From Chryseobacterium sp. W4I1 (GTDB lineage Bacteria > Bacteroidota > Bacteroidia > Flavobacteriales > Weeksellaceae), in assembly GCF_030816115.1 (NCBI RefSeq), contig NZ_JAUSXQ010000001.1:3162001-3226000 (forward strand): a stretch of 64,000 nt of DNA. The letters run 5' to 3'. Below are positions 7,004 to 15,698 of the stretch, piece by piece. A program made the translations under genes and the position numbers. A model generated the notes under the pieces. The model ran no database searches. It had not been told where the DNA came from and was given only the letters and a program-made list of their open reading frames with translations. Position 1 is the stretch's first letter. Each line of letters starts with the position of its first letter.

Positions 7004-9283
7004 ATGGAGACGCAAAAATTCAATTATGACAATAATATTGTCAGAGCATTCCTGTATGCTACTATTATTTTCGGACTCGTCGGCTTTCTTTTGGGACTTA
7101 CGGCCGCACTTATGCTTTTCTACCCTGAATTACCTGAATTTTTATTCGGAACAGATGACACCACGATTCAGAGTTTGAGAAGTGGAAATATCCAGGGATT
7201 GATCAATACACAGGGTGCTATGGGATTCGGAAGAATCAGAATGCTTCATACCAGTGCCGTAATTTTTGCTTTTGTGTGTAATTCCTTTTTCTGCGGAGCT
7301 TATTACAGTATGCAGAGACTTTTAAAAACCAGAATGTACAGCGATACACTTTCGTGGATCCACTTCTGGACCTGGCAGCTGATGATTGTTGCTGTGGTTA
7401 TAACATTCTTAATGGGAATCAATACCTCCAAAGAATATGCAGAGCATGAATGGCCGATTGATATTTTAATTACTTTTTCATGGGTTATTTTCGGAATCAA
7501 TATGTTCGGAACCATTGCAAAAAGAAGGGTAAGACACCTTTATGTAGCCATCTGGTTCTATATCGCCACATGGATTGCTGTAGCTATGCTGCATATCTTT
7601 AATAATCTTGAAGTTCCCTTATCATTCACAAGCTGGAAATCCTATTCCGTATATGCCGGTGTAAAAGATGCACTTGTACAGTGGTGGTACGGTCACAATG
7701 CCGTAGCATTCGTACTGACCACTCCGGTACTAGGCCTGATGTATTATTTCATGCCGAAAGCGGCTCAGCGTCCTGTATTCTCCTATAAACTATCCATTAT
7801 TCACTTTTGGTCGCTGATTTTCGTATACCTGTGGGCTGGTCCTCACCACCTTCAGTATACTGCGCTTCCGGCATGGGTTCAGGCTGTGTCTACAGGTTTT
7901 TCTATTATGCTTATTGCGCCTTCATGGGGAGGAATGCTGAACGGGCTTCTTACTTTAAGAGGAGCCTGGGACAAAGTAAGAGAAAATCCTATTCTAAAAT
8001 TCTTTGTGGTAGCTATTACCTGTTACGGGATGGCCACTTTTGAAGGACCTTTACTGGCGACAAAATCTTTAAATAAAATCGGGCACTACACAGACTGGGT
8101 AATCGGGCACGTACACCTGGGTGCACTTGGATGGAATGGTTTTATGGCTTTCGGAGTCGTGTATTATCTTATTCCTGTCATGTGGAAAACTCCATTATGG
8201 TCTAAAAAATTAGCCAACTGGCACTTTTGGCTGGGGACTTTAGGAATTATCTTCTATGCAGTTCCGATGTATATCTCAGGATTTACTCAGGGATTGATGT
8301 GGAAACAGTTCAATCCGGACGGTACTTTAATGTATAAAAATTGGCTGGATACGGTGACTGCTATTATTCCTTACTTTAAAATGAGATTTTTAGGAGGTGT
8401 GCTTTATCTTACAGGAGCTGTCTTGATGGTGGTGAATGTTATTAAAACGGTAAGATCAGGCTCATTCCAGAAAAATGTTCCGGCTGAAGCTCCTGCATTA
8501 GCAGAAATCGGCAGCGGAAGAAAAGAAGGCGAAGGGGTGCACCTTTGGCTGGAAAGAACTCCTAAATTACTTTCTATCCTGGCTTTCATTACTGTAGCTA
8601 TCGGTGGGCTGGTAGAAATTGTTCCTACATTATCCCTTAAGCAGAGTGTTCCGACAATCACAGCTGTAAAACCATATACACCGCTGGAGCTTGAAGGAAG
8701 AGATCTGTATGTACGTGAAGGTTGTAACTCCTGCCACTCTCAGATGATCAGACCTTTCCGGGATGAGATTGTAAGATTTGAAGGTAAAAACGGACAATAC
8801 TCAAAAGCCGGAGAATTTATCTATGACCGACCATTTTTATGGGGATCAAAAAGAACGGGACCGGATCTTCACAGAGAAGGTGGCAGAAACCCGGATTCAT
8901 GGCATTTTAAACATATGTACAACCCAAGAATTACGTCTGCAGGTTCTATTATGCCGCGTTTTCCATGGCTGATTACCAATAAGCTTGACCGTACTCAAAT
9001 GGTTGACAAAATGAGACTGATGAAAAATACGTTCGATGTTCCTTATTCAAAAGCGGAAATAGATTCGGCCAACCAATGGGCGGACAATCAGTCTAAAGCT
9101 ATCGTACAGAGAATTTATTCTGAAGCCGATGACGTGAAAAATCAGATGGAAAAGGAAAGAACAACGAAAGGAGGGGCTTATGTGCCGCTTGAACAGAGAG
9201 AAATCGTAGCAATGATTGCCTATCTTCAAAGATTAGGAACTGATATTAAAACGACACAGATCCAGACTGCAAGTACTGAATAA
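7004..9283 (+). CDS. ccoN: cbb3-type cytochrome c oxidase, fused subunits I and II (CcoNO)
   Basis: 759 residues. The N-terminal ~470 residues are CcoN with about 12 membrane spans. Ligand histidines are visible: RMLHTSAV for low-spin heme, WYGHNAVAF and GPHHLQY for CuB, and GHVHLGALG for the hemes. The C-terminal ~230 residues are CcoO, a membrane-anchored monoheme cytochrome c with EGCNSCHSQMIRPF (heme c CxxCH) and GSIMPRFPWL (distal Met). The fusion of the two subunits is known in Bacteroidota. It is the catalytic core of a high-affinity terminal oxidase that reduces oxygen at low tension and pumps protons. ccoP follows 18 bases later. Confidence 0.95.
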   Translation: METQKFNYDNNIVRAFLYATIIFGLVGFLLGLTAALMLFYPELPEFLFGTDDTTIQSLRSGNIQGLINTQGAMGFGRIRMLHTSAVIFAFVCNSFFCGAYYSMQRLLKTRMYSDTLSWIHFWTWQLMIVAVVITFLMGINTSKEYAEHEWPIDILITFSWVIFGINMFGTIAKRRVRHLYVAIWFYIATWIAVAMLHIFNNLEVPLSFTSWKSYSVYAGVKDALVQWWYGHNAVAFVLTTPVLGLMYYFMPKAAQRPVFSYKLSIIHFWSLIFVYLWAGPHHLQYTALPAWVQAVSTGFSIMLIAPSWGGMLNGLLTLRGAWDKVRENPILKFFVVAITCYGMATFEGPLLATKSLNKIGHYTDWVIGHVHLGALGWNGFMAFGVVYYLIPVMWKTPLWSKKLANWHFWLGTLGIIFYAVPMYISGFTQGLMWKQFNPDGTLMYKNWLDTVTAIIPYFKMRFLGGVLYLTGAVLMVVNVIKTVRSGSFQKNVPAEAPALAEIGSGRKEGEGVHLWLERTPKLLSILAFITVAIGGLVEIVPTLSLKQSVPTITAVKPYTPLELEGRDLYVREGCNSCHSQMIRPFRDEIVRFEGKNGQYSKAGEFIYDRPFLWGSKRTGPDLHREGGRNPDSWHFKHMYNPRITSAGSIMPRFPWLITNKLDRTQMVDKMRLMKNTFDVPYSKAEIDSANQWADNQSKAIVQRIYSEADDVKNQMEKERTTKGGAYVPLEQREIVAMIAYLQRLGTDIKTTQIQTASTE

Positions 9284-9301
9284 CTATTAAACTGTATTGT
9301 A

Positions 9302-10189
9302 ATGAAAAAGAGAACCCCAATTTCAATATATATCGCAACAACGATAGGTTTAACGATCATGGCGTTTGAAATGTTCGCCAGCCAATCAGATTATTTTTCT
9401 TCCCCGTTTTTCTGGGCTCTGATTGTAATTGCTGTTATTCTCCTGCTGATCATGAATTCTATCGGAGATCTGGTAGAGAATGAAAGCTTCAGTAGATTAT
9501 CAGAAGAGGAAAAGAAGGAATATTTAGCTGAAAAATCTATTCCGTATTATCAGAAACTTTGGAATTCGGCTTTTAAAAAACAGTCTGCTACTGAAGAGAA
9601 AGATATTCTTATCGATCATGGTTTTGACGGAATTACGGAACTTGACAACTCACTTCCGAAATGGTGGATCGGTTTGTTTTGGTTCGGATGTATATTCTGC
9701 GCCGTGTATATGACAGCTTTTGCCTTCACAGATTATGCGCATCCCGAGGCAGAATTAAATCAGGAAACCACCACCATGCTGGCATCTATCGCTGAATATG
9801 AAAAAACTGCTCCTCAAATTGATCTTGAAACGGCAAAATACAGTGCCGACAATATTGCAGAAGGTCAGGAGCTCTTCAAAACCAATTGTGTAACCTGTCA
9901 CGGAGACGGTGGGAAAGGAGGTATTGGCCCTAACCTTACCGATACACACTGGATTAATATCAAAGAAAAAAGCCTGTTCAAAAATGTTTTCTGGATGCTT
10001 GAGAACGGCTCACCAAACAATCCTACGATGCGACCATTTATCAAAGAAGGAACCATTACAGGAAGAGATGCTGAGAAGATTGCAGCATATATTTATCATA
10101 TCAACCAGGAAACCTCTCCTATTACTCCTTCTCAGGGTGGTGCAGCACCGCAGGGAGAAGAAGTAAAATGGGAAAACGGAAACAATTAG
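9302..10189 (+). CDS. ccoP: cbb3-type cytochrome c oxidase subunit III (CcoP)
   Basis: 295 residues. The N-terminus carries one or two membrane segments (ISIYIATTIGLTIM; SPFFWALIVIAVILLLIM), which may include CcoQ-like sequence, then the CcoP signature HGFDGITELDNSLPKWWIGL and another span. The C-terminal cytochrome c domain has a single CxxCH (CVTCHGDGGKGGIGPNL) and a distal Met region (MRPFIKEG). Proteobacterial CcoP usually has two hemes; one heme is the form seen here. It passes electrons from cytochrome c to the CcoNO core. No ccoQ, ccoG, ccoH, ccoI or ccoS is adjacent, so assembly factors must be elsewhere. Confidence 0.93.
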   Translation: MKKRTPISIYIATTIGLTIMAFEMFASQSDYFSSPFFWALIVIAVILLLIMNSIGDLVENESFSRLSEEEKKEYLAEKSIPYYQKLWNSAFKKQSATEEKDILIDHGFDGITELDNSLPKWWIGLFWFGCIFCAVYMTAFAFTDYAHPEAELNQETTTMLASIAEYEKTAPQIDLETAKYSADNIAEGQELFKTNCVTCHGDGGKGGIGPNLTDTHWINIKEKSLFKNVFWMLENGSPNNPTMRPFIKEGTITGRDAEKIAAYIYHINQETSPITPSQGGAAPQGEEVKWENGNN

Positions 10190-10200
10190 TTTTAATAGTC

Positions 10201-10354
10201 AGGAAGTTTGAAGCTGGAAGAGGGAAGTTATTGAGGTCGAAAGGAAGACTTAGACAACCATTTATTATTTTTTTTAACCAAATCATTAAATTTTAAAACA
10301 ACAATCAAAATGAGTGGACAATATGAACTTCCAGCCTCCCTCTTCCAGCTTCCT
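10201..10354. repeat. Inverted repeat, REP-like intergenic element after ccoP
   Basis: A purine-rich arm containing GAAGCTGGAAGAGGGA (from 10210) is repeated inverted near 10335-10350 (core match 16 bases), with about 100 bases between. AGGAAG-type words flank both arms. The right arm lies just after a short reading frame beginning ATGAGTGGACAATATGAA (10310), which then runs through the repeat and stops. That suggests an element inserted into or next to a former gene start. Similar purine-rich repeats are, as I recall, common between genes in this genus. Confidence 0.55.
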
Positions 10355-10501
10355 GCCCTTTAAGACTTAGATCAAATAACTTAACAAAAATTTATTATCT
10401 CCCTATATTCCTTGCCCCCTTTGAACTCTAACATTTGAATTCTTCATTTTTGCTAACCTTTTCAACATAAAAAAATGATACAGAGGGGGCTTTTTAAAGA
10501 A

Positions 10502-10593
10502 AAAAATCCTAACCTTGGCTGGTCTTCATCAACTAATTCACTTGACAACTACTAAACTAAATTCCATAATAAGACAGCCAAGGCAGGATTTTT
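10502..10593 (+). terminator. Long hairpin, probably a terminator, before tamB
   Basis: The arm AAAAATCCTaACCTTGGCTG (from 10502) pairs with its near-complement at 10571-10593 (AGACAGCCAAGG and AGGATTTTT), with a loop of about 44 bases. It ends in a T run. The stem is long for a terminator, so a small mobile hairpin element is an alternative. No gene is visible between ccoP and tamB. Confidence 0.5.
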
Positions 10594-10667
10594 GTATTGC
10601 CAATAGGATACCATAACAAAGAACTAATTAAATAGTATTCTTATCTTTGTTAGAAACCTGATCGCAT

Positions 10668-13600
10668 TTGAAACTGAAAATCAACAAAAGAAAACTCCTG
10701 AAGCGTATTGCAATAACCTTTATTTCCATATTGGTTTTTCTTACCCTGCTAATCTTTAGCCTGAAGCTTCCTGCTGTTCAAAATTTTATCAAAGACAAAC
10801 TGGTTGTTTATCTTGAGAAAAAAATCAAGACTAAAGTAAGCCTTGAAAGGGTTTATATAGGTTTCCCGAACAGCCTTGTAATGGAAAATCTTTACCTGAA
10901 GGGACAGGATGTAGATACCCTTCTGGCCGTCAAAAAATTGGATGTAGGCTTAAATATGCTGAAGCTGATCAACTCCACTGCCGACATTACTTCTGTAGAT
11001 CTTGAAGGAGCCCGCGCCAATGTGGTACGGAAACCCAACGGGACATTCAACTTCGACTATATTATCAATGCTTTTGCAACCAGTGACAAGGAAGAAAGTT
11101 CATCCAAACCTTTCATTATTTCTCTGGATAAAATTAATTTAAAAGATATCGGAGTGAAGTTCAACGACCAGCAGTCAAGGAATGATATTCAACTCTATTT
11201 CAAATCATTTGATACAAGGGTTAAAACTTTTGACCTCAATAAAAATACTTATGCTGTTAATGATATCAACCTTGACGGACTTAAACTAAAATTAAAGCAG
11301 GATCTCCTTGAAGAGGTTTCTAAAAAAGTAGAAAAAAAGGTAGATTCCCTTAACAATAAAAAGCCGATGAATATTGGTCTTAGAGGAATCAAGCTGACCA
11401 ACTTCGATATAGATTACGGTGATGATAATACCAAAACTTTTGCTAAAGTTTTGTTCAAAGAATTAAGCACAAAGGTGAATAAACTGGATCTTGAGAATAA
11501 TTCTTACAATATTTCCAATGTATTTCTTTCGGGAGCAGATATTAATGCAAATCTTTATCTTCCGACTCAAAACGCCAACCCAAAAGACACCAAAGAAGCT
11601 GAAGTTTCCAAAGTTTCGGATAAAGACAAGGCGATGAAGGTGGTTCTCGGAAAACTGGTTCTGAACGATGTAAAAGCGGTCTACAACAACACTGCAATTG
11701 CTCCTACAAAACAGGGAATGGACTTCAATCATATGAATTTCTCCAAAATGAATGTGGAAGTCAGAAGCTTCAAAATGGAGAACAATACTTTTGCAGGAAC
11801 CGTAAGTTCAGCTGAAGTTCAGGAAGGAAGAGGTCTGAATATCCAGAAATTCAACACAGATTTTGTCTATGCAGAAAAACAGGCTTACCTGAAAGACCTT
11901 TATTTACAGACTCCGAAAACACTGATTCGGGATGAAGTGATTTTAAATTATGATTCCCTTGATCAGCTGACTTCAAATCCCGGTGCTGTAAAAATATCAG
12001 CCAACATTAAAGATTCTAAAATAGGATTCGCCGATATTCTGAATATCGTTCCCACCTTACGAAATACAGTTCCATTCAATAAATATCCGAACGCAATATT
12101 GAATGTGAATGCCAACGTCCAGGGAATGGTAAACGATTTACTGATCAAAGATCTTAAAATTTCAGGTTTAGACCAGCTGAGAGTGGCTGCGTCAGGAAGA
12201 ATTAAAAATGCGATGAAGCCTGAGAATTTGTATTATGATCTCAGGATTGGAGAATTTTCAGCTGAAGCTAAGACCGTTTTTAACCTTGTTCCGAAAAATA
12301 CAATTCCTTCCAATATTGCTCTGCCTTCCCATTTCAGCATCAAAGGAAATGCAAAAGGAACCACTAAAGTAGTAAAGGCAGATATGAATCTCTACTCTAC
12401 GCTTGGAAATGCTGCCATTGTGGCCAATGTGGATATGAGCAGAAAAAATCGTGAGCTTTATGATGTAAAAGCCAACCTACAGGCCATACAGGTCGGAAAG
12501 ATCATTAAAAATAAAGATATAGGAGCTGTCACGGCACAGATTTCTGCAAAAGGAGAAAGCTTTGATTTTAAAAACGCAAAAGCAGACCTTAAAGGACATG
12601 TTGCTTCGGCTGTTTATAAAGGATACCGCTACCAGAATATGGATCTTACAGGAAAGATCAATAAAGGAGTTTACCATATTGTTTTAAATTCAAAAGATCC
12701 GAATGCTAATCTGAATTTAATAGCTTCCGGAGTTTACGATGAAAAAAATCCTACGGTAAAAATTAACGGTGAAGTGATCAAGCTTGATGTAAATAAGCTT
12801 GGGTTCTATGAGAAACCAGTGATTATAGCAGGAAAGATCGACGGAAATTTCTCAAGCCTTGATCAGGATGCTTTGAACGGTTACTTAAATCTGAAAGATT
12901 TTGCATTTTCTGATACAAAAGAAGTTTATCCTGTTCAGGAAATCAATCTTAAAGCAGCTTCTACACAGGATTCTACCCAAATTATTTTCAATTCTCAGAT
13001 TGCTGATGTTTCTCTAAAAGGAAAATATAAACTGACACAAATCTTTGGAGCATTAACGCAAACAATCAATCAGTATTATCAGTTCCAGAAGCCGGCCAAA
13101 GGCCAGAAAATTGATCCGGGCCAGTATTTCACTTTCAATGCCAAGATCAAAAATGATGATCTGATCAGAAAATTTGTTCCGGATCTGAAAAGTTTTGAAA
13201 CCATCAATTTAGCAGGAAATTATGATGCAGATTCTCAGAAAATTGAGATTGACGGCCAGATTCCACAGTTATTGTACGGTGAAAATTCATTGGAAAATGT
13301 TGCTTTAAAAGTGACCAATGAAAACCAGGCACTGCAGTACGGTCTTAGTGTAGCTGCCTTAAAAAGCTCCAGCTTTACATTGAAAAAAGTAGATGTAAGC
13401 GGCGACGTTGCCAATAATACGATCAATTATAATATTACCACGAAAGACGACAAAGATGCTACGCAGTTCCTCATTGCCGGAAATGCCAAATCTTTAAATG
13501 ATATAACAGAAATATCGCTGAACCCGAACGGCTTAAAACTTAACTATTCGGACTGGAATGTTGCTGAAAACAATAAGATCCAGATCAGCAGCAAAGGAAT

Positions 13601-15698
13601 TCTGGCAGATAATTTCGTGCTTTCTAATGGAGGAAGTCAAATTTCCATTCAGTCTGAAACTCAAAATCCGAGCAGTCCTCTGAATGTTGCGCTAAAAGAT
13701 TTTAAAATTGAAACCATTACAGAACTTATCAAGAAGGATACAGTTCTGGCAAGAGGAACCATCAACGGAACGGCACAACTCCGGGATGTGACGAAAAATA
13801 TGACCTTCACTTCTGACCTGAACGTCTCTGACCTGATTGTGTATGGAAACGCTGTAGGAAACCTTGCCGTAAAAGTGAATAATACTTCACCTAATAATTT
13901 AAATGCTGATATAGCTCTTTCCGGTAATGATAATGATGTGAAAATCCTTGGGAATTACAATACTTCTGCAAGCACATTTGATCTGAATATGGCGATCAAC
14001 AAGCTTCAGATGAAGAGTGTCCAGGGCTTTTCCATGAATGCGATAACAAATACGGAAGGCTATATTTCAGGAAATTTAAAGATCACAGGAACTACCGATA
14101 AACCTAATATTTTAGGTAAAGTAAAATTCAATGATGCAGGACTGGAAATTGCAAAAACAGGCAGCGATTTCAGAAAGCTTAATGATGAGATTGATTTTAC
14201 AAGCCGTGGTATAGAATTTAATAAGTTTAAAATCAATGATAAAGACGGAAATTCACTTGTTGTAAACGGACAGGTTCTTACACAGACGTACAGGGATTTC
14301 GCCTTCAATCTTGATGTGAATGCCAAAGATTTCAAAGTTGTGAATTCCGAGAAATCCAATGATGCCATGATGTATGGAACCCTGGCTATTGATGCAGGAC
14401 TTCATATCCGTGGAAACTTAGATTTGCCGAAGGTTGACGGAAGACTGGCGGTTTCTGATGATACGGATTTCACTTTTGTCCTTCCACAGTCCAGCCCTTC
14501 TCTACAGGAACGGGAGGGGATTGTAGAGTTTATCGATCAGGACCAGGTTGTCTTAAATAAAACGATCAAGACTGATTCTCTGAAAGCACAAAGCAATTTC
14601 AAAGGAATGGATGTGAGTGTGAACATTGAAGTAAGCAAAGAAGCAAAAATGTCTATCGTTATTGATAAAGCCAACGGGGATTTTGTGAAACTTCAGGGTG
14701 AGGCTGAACTTACCGGAGGAATTGATCCTTCAGGAAAAATGACCCTTGTAGGAGTGTATGAAGTGGAAAAAGGTTCTTATGAACTTTCTGTAAGCCTTCT
14801 GAAACGTAAATTTGATATCCAGAAAGGAAGCACCATTACCTGGACAGGAGAACCAACGGCTGCCATCATGGATATTACGGCTGTCTATAAAACAGAAGCC
14901 CCTCCTATTGACCTTGTCGAGCAGCAGATAAGTGGTGAAGCTGCTTCTATACTGAATCAGTTTAAACAGAGAATCCCTTTCAATACTTTATTGAAAATGA
15001 AAGGTGAACTTCTGAAACCACAGATCAGTTTTGATATTACTACAGACGAAAAGAATAATTCTGTTTCATCAACGGTCACTGATATTGTAGATCAAAAACT
15101 TACACAGCTCAGAACGCAGGAATCTGAAATGAATAAACAGGTTTTTGCCCTCCTTTTACTTAACCGTTTCATTGGGGAAAATCCTTTTGAATCCGGTGCG
15201 GGAATGTCGGCTGAAATGATGGCCAGACAGAGTGTTAGTAAAATTCTCTCACAGCAGCTGAACAATCTTGCTTCCGGTCTGATTAAGGGAGTTGATATAG
15301 ATCTTGGTCTTGATTCTTCTGAAGATTATTCCAGTGGAGAAAAAAATACCAGAACTGACCTGAATGTCGGTGTCAGCAAAAAATTACTGAATGACCGTCT
15401 GAAAGTTTCAGTAGGAAGTAATTTTGCTTTGGAAGGAGAAGCCCGCCAAAACGAAAATACAACGAATATTGCAGGAAATGTAACGATAGATTACAGCCTT
15501 TCAAAAGACGGAAGGTATATGCTCCGGGCCTATCGTAAGGATGAATACCAGGTAGCGCTTCAAGGGCAGATTATTGAAACGGGATTAGGGTTTATTATTA
15601 CGCTGGACTATGATAAGTTCCGTGAGATTTTCCAAAAAGTAAAGAAAAACAGAAGTAAAAGAGAAAACAAGAATAACCAAGTGGTAGAATTTAAATAA
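10668..15698 (+). CDS. tamB: TamB-family translocation and assembly module protein
   Basis: 1676 residues with a TTG start; TATCTTTG (10642-10649) lies just upstream as a -7 box. One N-terminal membrane anchor (ITFISILVFLTLLIFSLKL) is followed by an AsmA-like N-terminal region (INKRKLLKRI... LPAVQNFIKDKLVVYLEKK), a very long repetitive beta-strand region (many NG, SG, DKDG turns) and a C-terminal TamB/DUF490 domain from about residue 1250 onward. Such proteins form a hydrophobic groove bridging inner and outer membranes and act with a TamA-type barrel in outer membrane protein or lipid traffic. The stop codon overlaps the start of the next gene by one base, which makes an operon with tamL certain enough. 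Confidence 0.92.
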   Translation: MKLKINKRKLLKRIAITFISILVFLTLLIFSLKLPAVQNFIKDKLVVYLEKKIKTKVSLERVYIGFPNSLVMENLYLKGQDVDTLLAVKKLDVGLNMLKLINSTADITSVDLEGARANVVRKPNGTFNFDYIINAFATSDKEESSSKPFIISLDKINLKDIGVKFNDQQSRNDIQLYFKSFDTRVKTFDLNKNTYAVNDINLDGLKLKLKQDLLEEVSKKVEKKVDSLNNKKPMNIGLRGIKLTNFDIDYGDDNTKTFAKVLFKELSTKVNKLDLENNSYNISNVFLSGADINANLYLPTQNANPKDTKEAEVSKVSDKDKAMKVVLGKLVLNDVKAVYNNTAIAPTKQGMDFNHMNFSKMNVEVRSFKMENNTFAGTVSSAEVQEGRGLNIQKFNTDFVYAEKQAYLKDLYLQTPKTLIRDEVILNYDSLDQLTSNPGAVKISANIKDSKIGFADILNIVPTLRNTVPFNKYPNAILNVNANVQGMVNDLLIKDLKISGLDQLRVAASGRIKNAMKPENLYYDLRIGEFSAEAKTVFNLVPKNTIPSNIALPSHFSIKGNAKGTTKVVKADMNLYSTLGNAAIVANVDMSRKNRELYDVKANLQAIQVGKIIKNKDIGAVTAQISAKGESFDFKNAKADLKGHVASAVYKGYRYQNMDLTGKINKGVYHIVLNSKDPNANLNLIASGVYDEKNPTVKINGEVIKLDVNKLGFYEKPVIIAGKIDGNFSSLDQDALNGYLNLKDFAFSDTKEVYPVQEINLKAASTQDSTQIIFNSQIADVSLKGKYKLTQIFGALTQTINQYYQFQKPAKGQKIDPGQYFTFNAKIKNDDLIRKFVPDLKSFETINLAGNYDADSQKIEIDGQIPQLLYGENSLENVALKVTNENQALQYGLSVAALKSSSFTLKKVDVSGDVANNTINYNITTKDDKDATQFLIAGNAKSLNDITEISLNPNGLKLNYSDWNVAENNKIQISSKGILADNFVLSNGGSQISIQSETQNPSSPLNVALKDFKIETITELIKKDTVLARGTINGTAQLRDVTKNMTFTSDLNVSDLIVYGNAVGNLAVKVNNTSPNNLNADIALSGNDNDVKILGNYNTSASTFDLNMAINKLQMKSVQGFSMNAITNTEGYISGNLKITGTTDKPNILGKVKFNDAGLEIAKTGSDFRKLNDEIDFTSRGIEFNKFKINDKDGNSLVVNGQVLTQTYRDFAFNLDVNAKDFKVVNSEKSNDAMMYGTLAIDAGLHIRGNLDLPKVDGRLAVSDDTDFTFVLPQSSPSLQEREGIVEFIDQDQVVLNKTIKTDSLKAQSNFKGMDVSVNIEVSKEAKMSIVIDKANGDFVKLQGEAELTGGIDPSGKMTLVGVYEVEKGSYELSVSLLKRKFDIQKGSTITWTGEPTAAIMDITAVYKTEAPPIDLVEQQISGEAASILNQFKQRIPFNTLLKMKGELLKPQISFDITTDEKNNSVSSTVTDIVDQKLTQLRTQESEMNKQVFALLLLNRFIGENPFESGAGMSAEMMARQSVSKILSQQLNNLASGLIKGVDIDLGLDSSEDYSSGEKNTRTDLNVGVSKKLLNDRLKVSVGSNFALEGEARQNENTTNIAGNVTIDYSLSKDGRYMLRAYRKDEYQVALQGQIIETGLGFIITLDYDKFREIFQKVKKNRSKRENKNNQVVEFK

